Part shown: positions 1-11,741 of the stretch, piece after piece
Layout of the letters: each line of letters opens with the position of its first letter
Position numbering within the stretch: the stretch's first letter is position 1
Source of the DNA: Citrobacter sp. On2M
Lineage (GTDB): Bacteria > Pseudomonadota > Gammaproteobacteria > Enterobacterales > Enterobacteriaceae
NCBI RefSeq assembly: GCF_018035235.1
Contig: NZ_WPCV01000004.1
Location: forward strand, 1,364,001 to 1,428,000
Length of the DNA stretch: 64,000 bases
Direction: 5' to 3'
The notes under the pieces: model-generated
Told to the model about the DNA's origin: nothing
Databases searched by the model: none
The model's input: only the letters and a program-made list of their open reading frames with translations
Translations under genes and position numbers: made by a program

Positions 1-1162
<1,162 letters not shown>

Positions 1163-1176
1163 CGTGGATGTTTTTT

Positions 1177-1205
1177 GCCGGGTGGCGGCGCCGCCTTACC
1201 CGGCC
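1177..1205. repeat. REP/BIME-like palindrome
   Basis: An imperfect palindrome begins GCCGGGTGGCGGCG and closes with CGCCTTACCCGGC, the typical core of enterobacterial REP elements. It lies between the convergent ends of cvrA and dadX, where such elements usually occur, and may act as a shared 3' stabiliser or terminator. Confidence 0.65.
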
Positions 1206-1266
1206 TATGAAATGCACTGACTCCATAGGCCTAATCAGTGCAGAGCCATCAGGCACACCGTAAACG

Positions 1267-2337
1267 TTACACTGTCACAACCGGTACGCGCAGCGCCAGA
1301 GAACACATCAACTCATAGCCCACCGTTCCGGCAGAAGTGGCCACGTCGTCAATTTTAATCTCTTTGCCCCACAGCTCCACTGGCGTCCCTATCCCCGCCT
1401 GCGGGCACGGCGTCAGGTCTACCGCCAGCATATCCATTGAAACCGTTCCGACCGTACCGGTGCGAACGCCATCCACCAGCACCGGCGTTCCGCTTGGCGC
1501 ATGGCGCGGATAACCGTCTGCATAGCCAGTCGCCACAATGCCAATACGCTGCTCGCCGCTGGCGGTATAGCGTCCACCGTAGCCCACCCGATCTCCGGCT
1601 TTCAACGTCTGTATGCCGATTATCTCGCTGCTCAGGGTCATTACCGGTTTGAGGCCGGTATTGGCAATGTCCCGCCATTGCCCCGACGGCGATGCACCGT
1701 ACAAAATAATACCTGGGCGAACCCAATCGTAATGCGCTTCAGGGTGCCACAGCGTGGCGGCCGAATTGGACAGCGACCGTTTGCATTCCAGCCCTTCTGT
1801 CGCACGGGCAATGCGCGTCATGGCGTCCTGGATCCCCTCCGGGTGCTCCGCATCAGCAAAGTGCGACATTAATGTCATTTCGCCGACGTTGGGCATTGCC
1901 CGCAGCTGTTGCCAGACTGTTGATACTCTCTCTGGTAAGAAACCCAGCCGGTTCATACCACTGTTCACCTTCAGGTAAACATCCAGCGGCGCGTTGAGGC
2001 GCGCATTCTGCAACGCTTTTAGCTGCCAGTTACTGTGCACGCAGGTGGTCAGACGATATTTGTCATACACGATCAGATCATCGGCGTGGAAAAAGCCCTC
2101 CAGCATAAGTATCGGGCCTTTCCATCCTCGTTCACGCAGGGTTATCGCTTCCTCAAGATTGAGCATGGCAAAACCGTCGGTGGTGCCCAGCGCATTCCAG
2201 ACACGTTCAATGCCGTGTCCGTAGGCATTAGCTTTCACCACCGACCAGACGCGGGCGTCCGGCGCTGCCTGGCGGGTAATGGTCAGGTTTTGTTTCAACG
2301 CCTGCAGGTCAATGCTGGCCAGTATCGGGCGGGTCAT
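1267..2337 (-). CDS. dadX: Catabolic alanine racemase DadX
   Basis: PLP-dependent alanine racemase, 356 residues, the same length as E. coli DadX. It interconverts L- and D-alanine so that DadA can oxidise the D form. The PLP lysine is K35 in the motif VVKANAYGHG, and the catalytic tyrosine of the opposite face is Y253 in VGYGGRY. It starts 12 bp after the dadA stop on the same strand, so dadA-dadX is an operon. E. coli keeps a separate biosynthetic Alr; the pairing with dadA marks this one as the catabolic enzyme. Confidence 0.97.
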   Translation of the reverse strand: MTRPILASIDLQALKQNLTITRQAAPDARVWSVVKANAYGHGIERVWNALGTTDGFAMLNLEEAITLRERGWKGPILMLEGFFHADDLIVYDKYRLTTCVHSNWQLKALQNARLNAPLDVYLKVNSGMNRLGFLPERVSTVWQQLRAMPNVGEMTLMSHFADAEHPEGIQDAMTRIARATEGLECKRSLSNSAATLWHPEAHYDWVRPGIILYGASPSGQWRDIANTGLKPVMTLSSEIIGIQTLKAGDRVGYGGRYTASGEQRIGIVATGYADGYPRHAPSGTPVLVDGVRTGTVGTVSMDMLAVDLTPCPQAGIGTPVELWGKEIKIDDVATSAGTVGYELMCSLALRVPVVTV

Positions 2338-2349
2338 CTCACGTCCTTA

Positions 2350-3684
<1,335 letters not shown>

Positions 3685-3735
3685 TTACATCTTGATAACT
3701 CAGTTGAAAATATTATTCAACATATGGCTTTTTTA

Positions 3736-3753
3736 TGGTGACTTATCTCACAT
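3736..3753 (-). promoter_or_regulatory. Putative CRP site upstream of dadA
   Basis: The sequence GGTGA-N6-TCACA (3737-3752) matches the CRP consensus TGTGA-N6-TCACA at nine of ten positions. It lies in the 316-bp gap between the divergent dadA and ycgB genes. E. coli dad is known to be CRP-activated. Nothing else recognisable was seen in this gap. Confidence 0.5.
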
Positions 3754-3970
3754 ATAGCAGTAACAGCAGGGAACTCTTTGCTTTGGCATCTCCTGCTGCG
3801 CGTTATTTTTATCCAGCATAAAATTTTGCAACCATGCCTTTTTTCGACGCCTCGCTAACGTGAAATCGCAAAGAAAAAATTTCTGCCACAGCACGTTTTT
3901 TAACACCATGTTCTATGCTTGAAATGAGGTACTCCAGACAGAGAGTGCCGCCAACAATGAGGGTGCGCGA

Positions 3971-5503
3971 ATGGCTACGATTGATTCCATGAACAAGGAC
4001 AGCACACGGTTAAGCGATGGACCCGACTGGACGTTTGATCTGCTGGATGTGTATCTGGCGGAAATAGACCGCGTGGCGAAACTCTACAGACTGGATACCT
4101 ACCCGCACCAAATCGAGGTGATCACCTCCGAACAGATGATGGACGCGTATTCCAGCGTTGGGATGCCGATCAACTATCCTCACTGGTCGTTTGGTAAAAA
4201 GTTTATTGAAACCGAACGCTTGTATAAGCATGGTCAGCAGGGGCTGGCCTATGAGATTGTTATTAACTCCAATCCGTGTATCGCGTATCTGATGGAGGAG
4301 AACACCATTACCATGCAGGCGCTGGTGATGGCGCATGCCTGCTATGGACATAACTCCTTTTTCAAAAACAACTACCTGTTTCGTAGCTGGACGGATGCCA
4401 GTTCCATCGTCGATTACCTGATCTTCGCGCGAAACTATATTACCCAGTGCGAAGAACGCTATGGCGTGGATGAAGTCGAAAAGCTCCTCGACTCCTGTCA
4501 TGCGTTGATGAATTACGGCGTTGACCGTTACAAACGCCCGCAAAAAATCTCCCTACAGGAAGAAAAAGCCCGGCAAAAAAGCCGTGAAGAGTATCTGCAA
4601 AGCCAGGTGAATATGTTGTGGCGCACGCTGCCGAAGAAAGAGGAAGAGAAAAGCGTGGCGGAAGCCCGGCGTTATCCCTCTGAGCCACAGGAAAACCTGC
4701 TGTACTTCATGGAGAAGAACGCCCCGCTGCTGGAGTCCTGGCAACGCGAAGTGCTGCGCATTGTGCGCAAGGTCAGCCAATATTTTTATCCGCAGAAACA
4801 AACACAGGTGATGAACGAGGGTTGGGCTACTTTCTGGCATTACACCATCCTGAACCACCTTTATGATGAAGGTAAAGTCACGGAACGGTTTATGCTGGAG
4901 TTTCTGCATAGCCATACCAACGTAGTGTTCCAACCGCCATACAACAGTCCGTGGTATAGCGGAATAAATCCTTATGCCCTCGGTTTTGCCATGTTCCAGG
5001 ATATCAAACGTATTTGCCAGTCGCCAACCGAAGAGGACAAATACTGGTTCCCAAATATAGCCGGATCCGACTGGCTGGAAACCCTGCATTTCGCGATGCG
5101 CGATTTCAAAGATGAAAGTTTTATCAGTCAGTTCCTGTCCCCGAAGGTGATGCGTGATTTCCGCCTGTTCACCGTACTGGATGACGATCGTCATAACTAT
5201 CTGGAGATTTCCGCGATTCATAACGAGGAAGGGTATCGTGAAATTCGTAACCGGTTGTCGTCGCAATATAACCTGAGCAACCTGGAGCCGAATATTCAAA
5301 TCTGGAATGTCGATCTACGCGGTGACCGCTCCCTCACCTTGCGCTATATTCCGCATAACCGTGCTCCGCTGGATAAAGGACGCAAAGAGGTGCTGAAGCA
5401 TGTGCACCGGTTATGGGGTTTTGACGTGATGCTGGAGCAGCAGAATGAAGATGGCAGCGTGGAGCTGCTGGAGCGTTGCCCGCCGAGGATGAACGGTCTG
5501 TAA
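3971..5503 (+). CDS. ycgB: SpoVR-family protein YcgB
   Basis: 510-residue soluble protein of the SpoVR family, the same length as and nearly identical to E. coli YcgB. The biochemical role is not established. B. subtilis SpoVR is needed for spore cortex formation, and in enterobacteria ycgB belongs to the stationary-phase (sigma S) regulon. Conserved family blocks visible here are the HACYGHNSFFKNNYLF segment, the VMNEGWATFWHYTILNHLYDEG segment and the NPYALGF block. In other genomes the family is often linked with yeaG/yeaH, which are not in this window. The start ATGGCTACG gives the usual N-terminus MATIDSMNKD. Ends at a terminator shared with fadR. Confidence 0.95.
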   Translation: MATIDSMNKDSTRLSDGPDWTFDLLDVYLAEIDRVAKLYRLDTYPHQIEVITSEQMMDAYSSVGMPINYPHWSFGKKFIETERLYKHGQQGLAYEIVINSNPCIAYLMEENTITMQALVMAHACYGHNSFFKNNYLFRSWTDASSIVDYLIFARNYITQCEERYGVDEVEKLLDSCHALMNYGVDRYKRPQKISLQEEKARQKSREEYLQSQVNMLWRTLPKKEEEKSVAEARRYPSEPQENLLYFMEKNAPLLESWQREVLRIVRKVSQYFYPQKQTQVMNEGWATFWHYTILNHLYDEGKVTERFMLEFLHSHTNVVFQPPYNSPWYSGINPYALGFAMFQDIKRICQSPTEEDKYWFPNIAGSDWLETLHFAMRDFKDESFISQFLSPKVMRDFRLFTVLDDDRHNYLEISAIHNEEGYREIRNRLSSQYNLSNLEPNIQIWNVDLRGDRSLTLRYIPHNRAPLDKGRKEVLKHVHRLWGFDVMLEQQNEDGSVELLERCPPRMNGL

Positions 5504-5507
5504 TAAT

Positions 5508-5530
5508 AAAACCCCTCAAATGAGGGGTTT
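5508..5530. terminator. Bidirectional terminator ycgB/fadR
   Basis: AAACCCCTCA-AA-TGAGGGGTTT is a perfect 10-bp stem between the two convergent stop codons, with A/T runs on both sides, so it can serve either strand. Confidence 0.9.
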
Positions 5531-5534
5531 CTAA

Positions 5535-6254
5535 TTAGCGGCCCTGAATGGCTAAGTCGCCCGGCAAGTTCTTCTGCATACGATGCCAAATCTCGCCACT
5601 ATCGTGACCATAGCGACGCACCGTATCATATACCTGCTCATGAGCACCTTGCTCACAAAGTTCTGACAGCTTACGGTAGAAGCTCAGCGCCAGCGCGCGC
5701 GCCTCCGGATTGGCGAAGTAATGACGGCCAATGCGGGTATACAATCCTTTCATGCCATTGAGAATCAAACCATAGATCGGGTTGCCGGAGGCAAATGCCA
5801 GTCCACGAAAGATGTTGTAATCCAGATCGGCAAAGGCGTCAGCGTGGTCGGCAACCTGATTTGCCGTTGCCAGGGCCTCCTGCGCTTTATCAGGATGCTG
5901 GCGAAACGCGGTGCGAATAAAGATTGTCGAAATATTGGTACGCACAGACAGCAGATTATCGATCAGCTGCGGCACACTTTCATGATCGAGACGCGCCAAC
6001 GTTTCAAGGATATTCAGCCCCGAAGTTTCCCAGAAGTTATTCACCTTCGTCGGTTTGCCGTGTTGAATGGTCAACCAACCGTCCCGCGCCAGACGCTGTA
6101 ATACCTCGCGTAACGTGGTACGTGTCACTCCAATAAGTTCAGAGAGTTCACGTTCAGCGGGCAAAATAGTGCCAGGTGGGAAGCGGTTATTCCAGATACT
6201 TTCAATGATGTACTCTTCCGCGAACCCCGCCGGGCTTTGCGCCTTAATGACCAT
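5535..6254 (-). CDS. fadR: Fatty acid metabolism regulator FadR
   Basis: GntR-family, acyl-CoA-responsive repressor of fad genes and activator of fabA/fabB. 239 residues from the chosen ATG, which gives [16 protein letters not shown], the exact E. coli N-terminus and length; an upstream in-frame ATG would add eight residues not present in the family. The N-terminal winged helix holds [36 protein letters not shown] (about residues 25-60). The C-terminal half is the all-helical FadR ligand domain. Its likely target fadD is in this same window and carries a recognisable FadR operator. Confidence 0.97.
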   Translation of the reverse strand: MVIKAQSPAGFAEEYIIESIWNNRFPPGTILPAERELSELIGVTRTTLREVLQRLARDGWLTIQHGKPTKVNNFWETSGLNILETLARLDHESVPQLIDNLLSVRTNISTIFIRTAFRQHPDKAQEALATANQVADHADAFADLDYNIFRGLAFASGNPIYGLILNGMKGLYTRIGRHYFANPEARALALSFYRKLSELCEQGAHEQVYDTVRRYGHDSGEIWHRMQKNLPGDLAIQGR

Positions 6255-6490
6255 AGTGATAATTCCATTACACAGCAAAACATAGTTACAGTTATCATAC
6301 CAGACGGGTCACATAGCTGATAGCTGACGCAATGAAGAAAAAGTGGATCAAGGCTTCATTTTCCAGATAACGCTGAAGTACAACCAGGCTTGCCCGTCAC
6401 GTGAATAGCTTGCCTGTACTCCCTCCTCCCGCTAAGCTTTGCGGTCAAACATAAAAACATGATTTCATTTTTAAAGGTAGGGAAATCACC

Positions 6491-8035
6491 ATGGAGCTAT
6501 CATGGGGCCGCGCTATGTGGCGCAATTTTTTAGGTCAATCACCTGACTGGTACAAACTTGCACTACTCATCTTCTTAGTCGTTAACCCGATTATTTTCTT
6601 CATTAATCCCTTTATTGCGGGCTGGCTGTTGGTAGCCGAGTTCATTTTTACGCTGGCGATGGCGCTAAAATGCTACCCGCTGCTGCCGGGCGGGTTGTTA
6701 GCCATAGAAGCAGTCATGATTGGCATGACCAGCGCTACACATGTGCGTGAAGAGGTTGCCGCTAACCTTGAAGTGCTTTTGCTGCTGATGTTTATGGTGG
6801 CTGGCATCTACTTTATGAAGCAGCTTCTGCTGTTTATTTTCACCCGTTTGCTGCTCACTATTCGCTCTAAGGCGTTGCTGTCACTGGCATTTTGCGTTGC
6901 CGCCGCCTTTCTCTCGGCATTTCTTGATGCGCTGACCGTCGTGGCCGTGGTGATCAGCGTAGCGGTCGGTTTTTATGGTATCTACCATCGTGTCGCCTCT
7001 TCCCGCGCGGAAGACAATAATATGCTTGATGACAGCCATATCGATCAGCACCATAAGGTCGTTCTTGAGCAGTTCCGTGGTTTTCTGCGCAGTTTGATGA
7101 TGCATGCGGGTGTCGGTACGGCGTTAGGCGGCGTGATGACCATGGTCGGCGAACCGCAAAACCTGATTATCGCCAAAGCAGCTGGCTGGCATTTTGGTGA
7201 CTTCTTCCTGCGCATGTCGCCGGTCACCGTCCCGGTGCTGATTTGCGGCCTGCTAACCTGTGTGCTGGTTGAGAAGTTGCGTTGGTTTGGCTATGGCGAT
7301 ACGTTGCCGGAGACCGTGCGTGACGTTCTGCAACAGTTTGACGATCAGAGCCGTCAGCAACGTACTCGCCAGGACAAAATCAAACTGATTATCCAGGCGA
7401 TTATTGGTGTCTGGCTGGTGATTGCTCTGGCCCTGCATCTGGCGGAAGTCGGATTAATTGGTTTATCGGTGATTATTCTGGCAACCTCGTTGACTGGCGT
7501 TACTGACGAACATGCGATTGGTAAAGCGTTTACCGAATCGCTGCCTTTCACCGCCCTGTTGACTGTGTTCTTCTCAATTGTTGCGGTTATTATCGATCAA
7601 CAGCTTTTCTCGCCAATCATTCAGTTTGTTTTACAATCCTCCGAACATGCCCAACTGACGCTGTTCTACCTCTTCAACGGCCTGCTGTCTTCTATTTCTG
7701 ATAACGTATTTGTCGGCACAATTTACATTAACGAGGCCAAAGCCGCGCTGGAACAGGGAACTATCAGCCTCAATCAATATGAACTGTTAGCGGTGGCGAT
7801 CAATACCGGGACCAACCTGCCTTCCGTGGCCACGCCAAACGGCCAGGCGGCATTCCTGTTCCTGCTGACCTCCGCGCTGGCACCGTTGATTCGCCTGTCT
7901 TATGGCCGCATGGTGTGGATGGCTCTCCCTTATACCCTTGTTCTGACACTCGTCGGTCTGCTTTGCGTAGAGTTCACACTTGTTCCGGTGACCGAGTGGA
8001 TGGCCCAAACGGGCTGGTTAGCTACACTTTCATAA
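6491..8035 (+). CDS. nhaB: Na+/H+ antiporter NhaB
   Basis: Inner-membrane sodium/proton antiporter, 514 residues (E. coli 513), with about twelve hydrophobic segments. It exports Na+ and helps keep cytoplasmic pH at alkaline external pH. Conserved parts visible are [25 protein letters not shown], the [18 protein letters not shown] block and the C-terminal [17 protein letters not shown] and [22 protein letters not shown] stretches. GTAGGG lies eight bases before the ATG. Divergent from fadR and followed by dsbB in the E. coli order. Confidence 0.97.
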   Translation: MELSWGRAMWRNFLGQSPDWYKLALLIFLVVNPIIFFINPFIAGWLLVAEFIFTLAMALKCYPLLPGGLLAIEAVMIGMTSATHVREEVAANLEVLLLLMFMVAGIYFMKQLLLFIFTRLLLTIRSKALLSLAFCVAAAFLSAFLDALTVVAVVISVAVGFYGIYHRVASSRAEDNNMLDDSHIDQHHKVVLEQFRGFLRSLMMHAGVGTALGGVMTMVGEPQNLIIAKAAGWHFGDFFLRMSPVTVPVLICGLLTCVLVEKLRWFGYGDTLPETVRDVLQQFDDQSRQQRTRQDKIKLIIQAIIGVWLVIALALHLAEVGLIGLSVIILATSLTGVTDEHAIGKAFTESLPFTALLTVFFSIVAVIIDQQLFSPIIQFVLQSSEHAQLTLFYLFNGLLSSISDNVFVGTIYINEAKAALEQGTISLNQYELLAVAINTGTNLPSVATPNGQAAFLFLLTSALAPLIRLSYGRMVWMALPYTLVLTLVGLLCVEFTLVPVTEWMAQTGWLATLS

Positions 8036-8042
8036 CAATTAA

Positions 8043-8070
8043 CCGGGCAAATCACTGCCCGGTTTGACTT
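8043..8070 (+). terminator. Terminator after nhaB
   Basis: CCGGGCAAATCACTGCCCGG stem-loop, then TTTGACTTTTT, just after the nhaB stop. Confidence 0.75.
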
Positions 8071-8176
8071 TTTGCATGATAAATATCCGATTACGCAAAT
8101 TTTCAATTACCGCTAGTGGCGCATAAGTTGAATTGGTTTAAACTGCGGTCTCTACGCATGTTGCAGGGAAATGATT

Positions 8177-8707
8177 ATGTTGCGATTTTTAAACCAGTGC
8201 TCCCGAGGTCGTGGAGCATGGTTATTGTTGGCGTTAACCGCCTTTGCGCTGGAGCTCGTCGCGCTTTGGTTCCAGCACGTCATGCTGCTAAAACCGTGCG
8301 TGTTGTGTATCTACGAACGTAGCGCATTATTCGGTGTAATGGGAGCGGGACTGGTAGGGGCTATCGCGCCAAAAACGCCGCTGCGCTATGTGGCGATGGT
8401 TATCTGGATTTACAGCGCCTGGCGCGGGTTTCAGTTGGCGTATGAACACACCATGATTCAGCTTTATCCTTCACCGTTTATGACCTGTGATTTTGCCGCC
8501 CGCTTCCCGAGCTGGCTGCCGCTGGACAAATGGCTTCCGCAAGTGTTTTTAGCCTCCGGCGACTGTGCTGAACGCCAGTGGTCTTTTTTAACCCTGGAAA
8601 TGCCGCAGTGGCTGTTGGGGATCTTCGCCGCCTACCTGGTGGTCGCCGTGCTGGTAGTCATAGCGCAGCCGTTTAAACCGAAAAAACGTGACCTCTTCGG
8701 TCGCTAA
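8177..8707 (+). CDS. dsbB: Disulfide bond formation protein DsbB
   Basis: Four-helix inner-membrane quinone reductase that reoxidises DsbA. 176 residues from the second of two close ATGs; the first (8171) is only two bases from the AGGGA ribosome site, the second is properly spaced and gives the E. coli N-terminus MLRFLNQCS. Both redox pairs are present: C41-V-L-C44 in the first periplasmic loop and the second-loop cysteines in FMTCDF and ASGDCAE. The residue matching the non-essential Cys49 of E. coli is serine (CIYERS). In E. coli the next genes are umuC/umuD; here an accessory block starts instead. Confidence 0.96.
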   Translation: MLRFLNQCSRGRGAWLLLALTAFALELVALWFQHVMLLKPCVLCIYERSALFGVMGAGLVGAIAPKTPLRYVAMVIWIYSAWRGFQLAYEHTMIQLYPSPFMTCDFAARFPSWLPLDKWLPQVFLASGDCAERQWSFLTLEMPQWLLGIFAAYLVVAVLVVIAQPFKPKKRDLFGR

Positions 8708-8792
8708 CAGAGACGCGCATTCGGGAGCGTTAAACGTTGGTTTAACGCACTGTAATATAAAACATCCGTAAGACGTCCATCTTAGGTACAGA

Positions 8793-8826
8793 AAGCTCAC
8801 AATGTCACCGTTGTGAGCTTTTTTTT
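8793..8826 (+). terminator. Strong terminator after dsbB
   Basis: AAGCTCACAA-tgtcaccg-TTGTGAGCTT is a perfect 10-bp stem followed by a run of eight T, about 85 bp after the dsbB stop. It marks the left edge of the accessory block. Confidence 0.9.
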
Positions 8827-9087
8827 ACCGGTTAAGAGAATATGTCGTCGTAATGGCTTTCGTATGAGTTTGCTGCAATCAGTCAGCACGAGTTCAACAA
8901 CGGCTTACAATCTGATTCAAGCGAAGAGCTCAAGCTCGGCATACTAATACGTCGTTGAGAGTAACTTTCCCCCGCAACGGCTAGCCCGGTAAAACTCGCG
9001 CTGCATCGAATGCCGATGATCAATTTTCTGTAACAATTCTCCGTTATAAGTGATCTACCCCTCAATTTGGAATCTTTCTACTAGTTT
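8827..9087. other. Non-coding gap left of the nucleoside operon
   Basis: No convincing coding frame, RNA gene or umuDC/hlyE remnant could be seen. It probably holds the far-upstream part of the promoter of the following operon. Confidence 0.5.
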
Positions 9088-9145
9088 ATCTACCCGAGTA
9101 GATCTATTAATCTGCAGTAAAAATGCAATATCTACCCGAGTAGAA
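9088..9145 (+). promoter_or_regulatory. Two identical palindromic operators before the MFS gene
   Basis: The 14-mer TCTACCCGAGTAGA occurs at 9089-9102 and again at 9131-9144, 42 bp apart centre to centre, or about four helical turns. Each copy is an inverted repeat (TCTAC..GTAGA) around a central CG, the usual form of a LacI-family operator. They sit 54-110 bp before the transporter start. The LacI-type regulator two genes on is the natural candidate to bind them; the spacing would allow looping or cooperative binding. Identity and symmetry are seen; the binding protein is inferred. Confidence 0.75.
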
Positions 9146-9198
9146 TAGATAAAGTTAAAGCGCGCGCAATTATTGGCAGATAACGTCAAGGAGTTCTT

Positions 9199-10593
9199 AT
9201 GAACACGCATTCATCCTCTGTACCCGTAACTGACGGTCAGCAAGCCGCACAGCAACGGTTGGAAACACCTGAAGGACGCCGCGAATTCTGGCGAGCGGCA
9301 TTATCTTGTTGGCTGGGCACAACAATGGAATATGCCGATTTCGCTCTGTATGGCCTCGCAGCTGGCATTATATTTGGCGACATCTTTTTTCCCGAAGCAA
9401 CGCCTGTTATGGCGCTGTTATCCAGCTTCGCTGCCTATTCCGTTGGGTTTATCGCCCGTCCCATCGGCGCGCTGTTATTCGGCTGGATCGGCGATCGTCA
9501 TGGCCGAAAAATTGTGATGGTTATCACTATCGGGCTAATGGGCGTATCAACTATGTTGATCGGTTTAATTCCCAGCTACGCGCAAATTGGCGTTTGGGCG
9601 CCGGTGTGTCTGGTTATTTTACGATTTTCCCAAGGGCTGGGCGCCGGTGCAGAATTGTCAGGCGGCACCGTCATGCTCGGTGAATATGCCCCTGTTAAAC
9701 GCCGCGGTCTGGTCTCTTCGATTATCGCCCTGGGTTCAAATAGCGGTACGTTGTTGGCCTCATTGGTTTGGCTCATCGTGCTGCAAATGGATAAAGACAC
9801 CTTATTAAGTTGGGGGTGGCGTATTCCTTTTCTTTGTAGTTTCCTTATCGCCGCCACCGCCCTCTTTATTCGGCGTCATATGCGTGAAACGCCGGTATTT
9901 GAACGTCAAAAAGCACTCCTGCAGGCCGAACGAGAGAATGCGCTTCGTAAAGGTGAGGAGATGCAGCAGCACGACACGCGTAGTTTCTGGCAACGCACCC
10001 GTGCGTTCTGGACTATGGTCGGATTGCGTATCGGCGAAAATGGTCCCTCCTACCTGGCACAAGGATTCATTATTGGCTATGTTGCCAAAGTGCTGATGGT
10101 TGATAAATCGGTCCCCACTTTGGCGGTTTTTATCGCTTCAATTCTGGGGTTTGCCATTATTCCACTGGCAGGTTGGCTTTCTGATCGGTTTGGAAGACGT
10201 ATCACCTATCGTTGGTTTTGTCTGTTGCTTATCCTGTATGCATTCCCGGCATTCATGTTGCTGGATTCCCGCGAGCCGTGGATTGTTATCCCAACAATTA
10301 TTACGGGAATGGGACTCGCTTCCCTGGGAATTTTTGGGGTTCAGGCGGCATGGGGAGTTGAACTGTTTGGTGTAACCAACCGTTATACCAAAATGGCTTT
10401 CGCAAAAGAGCTGGGATCCATTATGTCTGGCGGTACGGCCCCACTCGTCGCCTCAGCGTTACTCTCGTTTTACGGCCACTGGTGGCCTATTGCCCTCTAT
10501 TTTTCGCTCATGGCTGCTATTGGACTAGTGACGACTTTCTTCGCTCCGGAAACGCGCGGTCGCGATCTCAACCTGCCGGAGGATGCGATTTGA
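9199..10593 (+). CDS. MFS transporter, metabolite:H+ symporter (MHS) type
   Basis: 464-residue membrane protein with about twelve helices and cytoplasmic N-terminus. It belongs to the MHS subgroup of the major facilitator superfamily (ProP, ShiA, KgtP relatives): the loop 2-3 motif GWIGDRHGRKIVM and its second copy GWLSDRFGRRITY are both present, as are RFSQGLGAGAELSGG and the C-terminal PETRGRDLN. The ATG has AAGGAG seven bases upstream. It is followed by a LacI regulator and a nucleoside hydrolase on the same strand, so a nucleoside or related N-glycoside is a reasonable substrate, but MHS family membership alone does not show it. Absent from the matching E. coli position. Confidence 0.88.
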   Translation: MNTHSSSVPVTDGQQAAQQRLETPEGRREFWRAALSCWLGTTMEYADFALYGLAAGIIFGDIFFPEATPVMALLSSFAAYSVGFIARPIGALLFGWIGDRHGRKIVMVITIGLMGVSTMLIGLIPSYAQIGVWAPVCLVILRFSQGLGAGAELSGGTVMLGEYAPVKRRGLVSSIIALGSNSGTLLASLVWLIVLQMDKDTLLSWGWRIPFLCSFLIAATALFIRRHMRETPVFERQKALLQAERENALRKGEEMQQHDTRSFWQRTRAFWTMVGLRIGENGPSYLAQGFIIGYVAKVLMVDKSVPTLAVFIASILGFAIIPLAGWLSDRFGRRITYRWFCLLLILYAFPAFMLLDSREPWIVIPTIITGMGLASLGIFGVQAAWGVELFGVTNRYTKMAFAKELGSIMSGGTAPLVASALLSFYGHWWPIALYFSLMAAIGLVTTFFAPETRGRDLNLPEDAI

Positions 10594-10699
10594 GACCTGA
10601 GAGCGTGGGATGCGCGTTCTTTACCAAAGATTTTTGGGTCATAACACCTTATGCTGGCTGGCAAAACGAACACTCTGAACAAAATCAGGTTGGTGCCTT

Positions 10700-11731
10700 A
10701 TGACTCAATCACATTCACAACGTGTAACCCGCTCCGATGTCGCGAAAGAAGCAGGAACGTCTGTCGCTGTAGTGAGCTACGTTATTAATAATGGTCCGCG
10801 TCCGGTGGCCGAAGCGACCCGACAACGCGTATTGCAGGCCATAAAAAAGACGGGATATCGACCCAATGGTATAGCGCGAGCCCTCGCTTCAGGCAGTACA
10901 CATACTTACGGGCTCATTGCTCCTGACATATCGAACCCGTTTATTGCCTCAATGGCACACGCCCTGCAACATGAGGCATTTGCTGATGGCAAGGTGCTTC
11001 TGCTTGGTGATGCGGGTGACAATAGCGGACGTGAACGAGAATTGATTAATAATATGCTGAATCGTCAGGTTGATGGACTTATCTATACCAGTGTAGATCG
11101 GCATCCCTATATTGAGCTGATTCAGGATAGCGGTACGCCTTGTGTCATGTTGGATCGTGTAGATCCCAGTCTGAATGTGAGTGTGATTCAGGTAGATGAA
11201 CAGCTAGCAGCCAGACAGGTCACACAACATCTTATTGATCACGGTTACCGTGACATTGGCATAATTTGTGGTCCACGTGAAATGTTGAACACGCAGGATC
11301 GTATCAAAGGATGGCAGTTAGCATTGGAGGAATCCTCGCTCTCTGTCAATCCCTCCTGGATCTTTTCGACTAACTATACCCGTGCCGGAGGCTACGAGGC
11401 GACGAAACGCATGTTACAAGGAGTGCCTCCACGCGCGCTGTTCGCTACCAATGAGCAGCAAGCGCTTGGGTGCTTACGGGCACTGGCAGAACAAGGGCTC
11501 CACGTTCCACAAGATGTGGCTTTGGTCTGCTTTAACGCAACACAGGAATCGGCCTACAACGTACCTTCCCTAACCGCCGTTCGACAACCGGTAGACAAAA
11601 TGGCCCGGGCGGCAATCGATATGTTGAAAAACTGGAATGGAGAAGTTCGCCGCATTGAATTTGAGTTTTTTTTACAAGTGGGAGAGTCGTGTGGCTGCCA
11701 GGGACATGAAGTACAATCCGAAACCAGATAA
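10700..11731 (+). CDS. LacI-family transcriptional regulator
   Basis: 343 residues. The N-terminal LacI headpiece reads TRSDVAKEAGTSVAVVSYVIN, with the recognition helix VAVVSYV in place of the LacI YQTVSRV, and a hinge PNGIARALAS; the rest is a periplasmic-binding-protein-like ligand domain (TYGLIAPDISNPF, CVMLDRVDP, ALFATNEQQALG). It is the second gene of a same-strand cluster with a transporter before (106-bp gap) and a nucleoside hydrolase right after (10-bp gap). It most likely controls this operon through the two palindromes upstream of the transporter; the inducer would be a nucleoside or its breakdown product. No copy of the palindrome was found in the gap right before this gene. Confidence 0.9.
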   Translation: MTQSHSQRVTRSDVAKEAGTSVAVVSYVINNGPRPVAEATRQRVLQAIKKTGYRPNGIARALASGSTHTYGLIAPDISNPFIASMAHALQHEAFADGKVLLLGDAGDNSGRERELINNMLNRQVDGLIYTSVDRHPYIELIQDSGTPCVMLDRVDPSLNVSVIQVDEQLAARQVTQHLIDHGYRDIGIICGPREMLNTQDRIKGWQLALEESSLSVNPSWIFSTNYTRAGGYEATKRMLQGVPPRALFATNEQQALGCLRALAEQGLHVPQDVALVCFNATQESAYNVPSLTAVRQPVDKMARAAIDMLKNWNGEVRRIEFEFFLQVGESCGCQGHEVQSETR

Positions 11732-11741
11732 ACGTGAATCT

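Noticed and set aside
8827-9087. Remnants of umuDC or hlyE
   Set aside because: No stretch in six frames resembled these proteins, so a clean replacement rather than decay is more likely.
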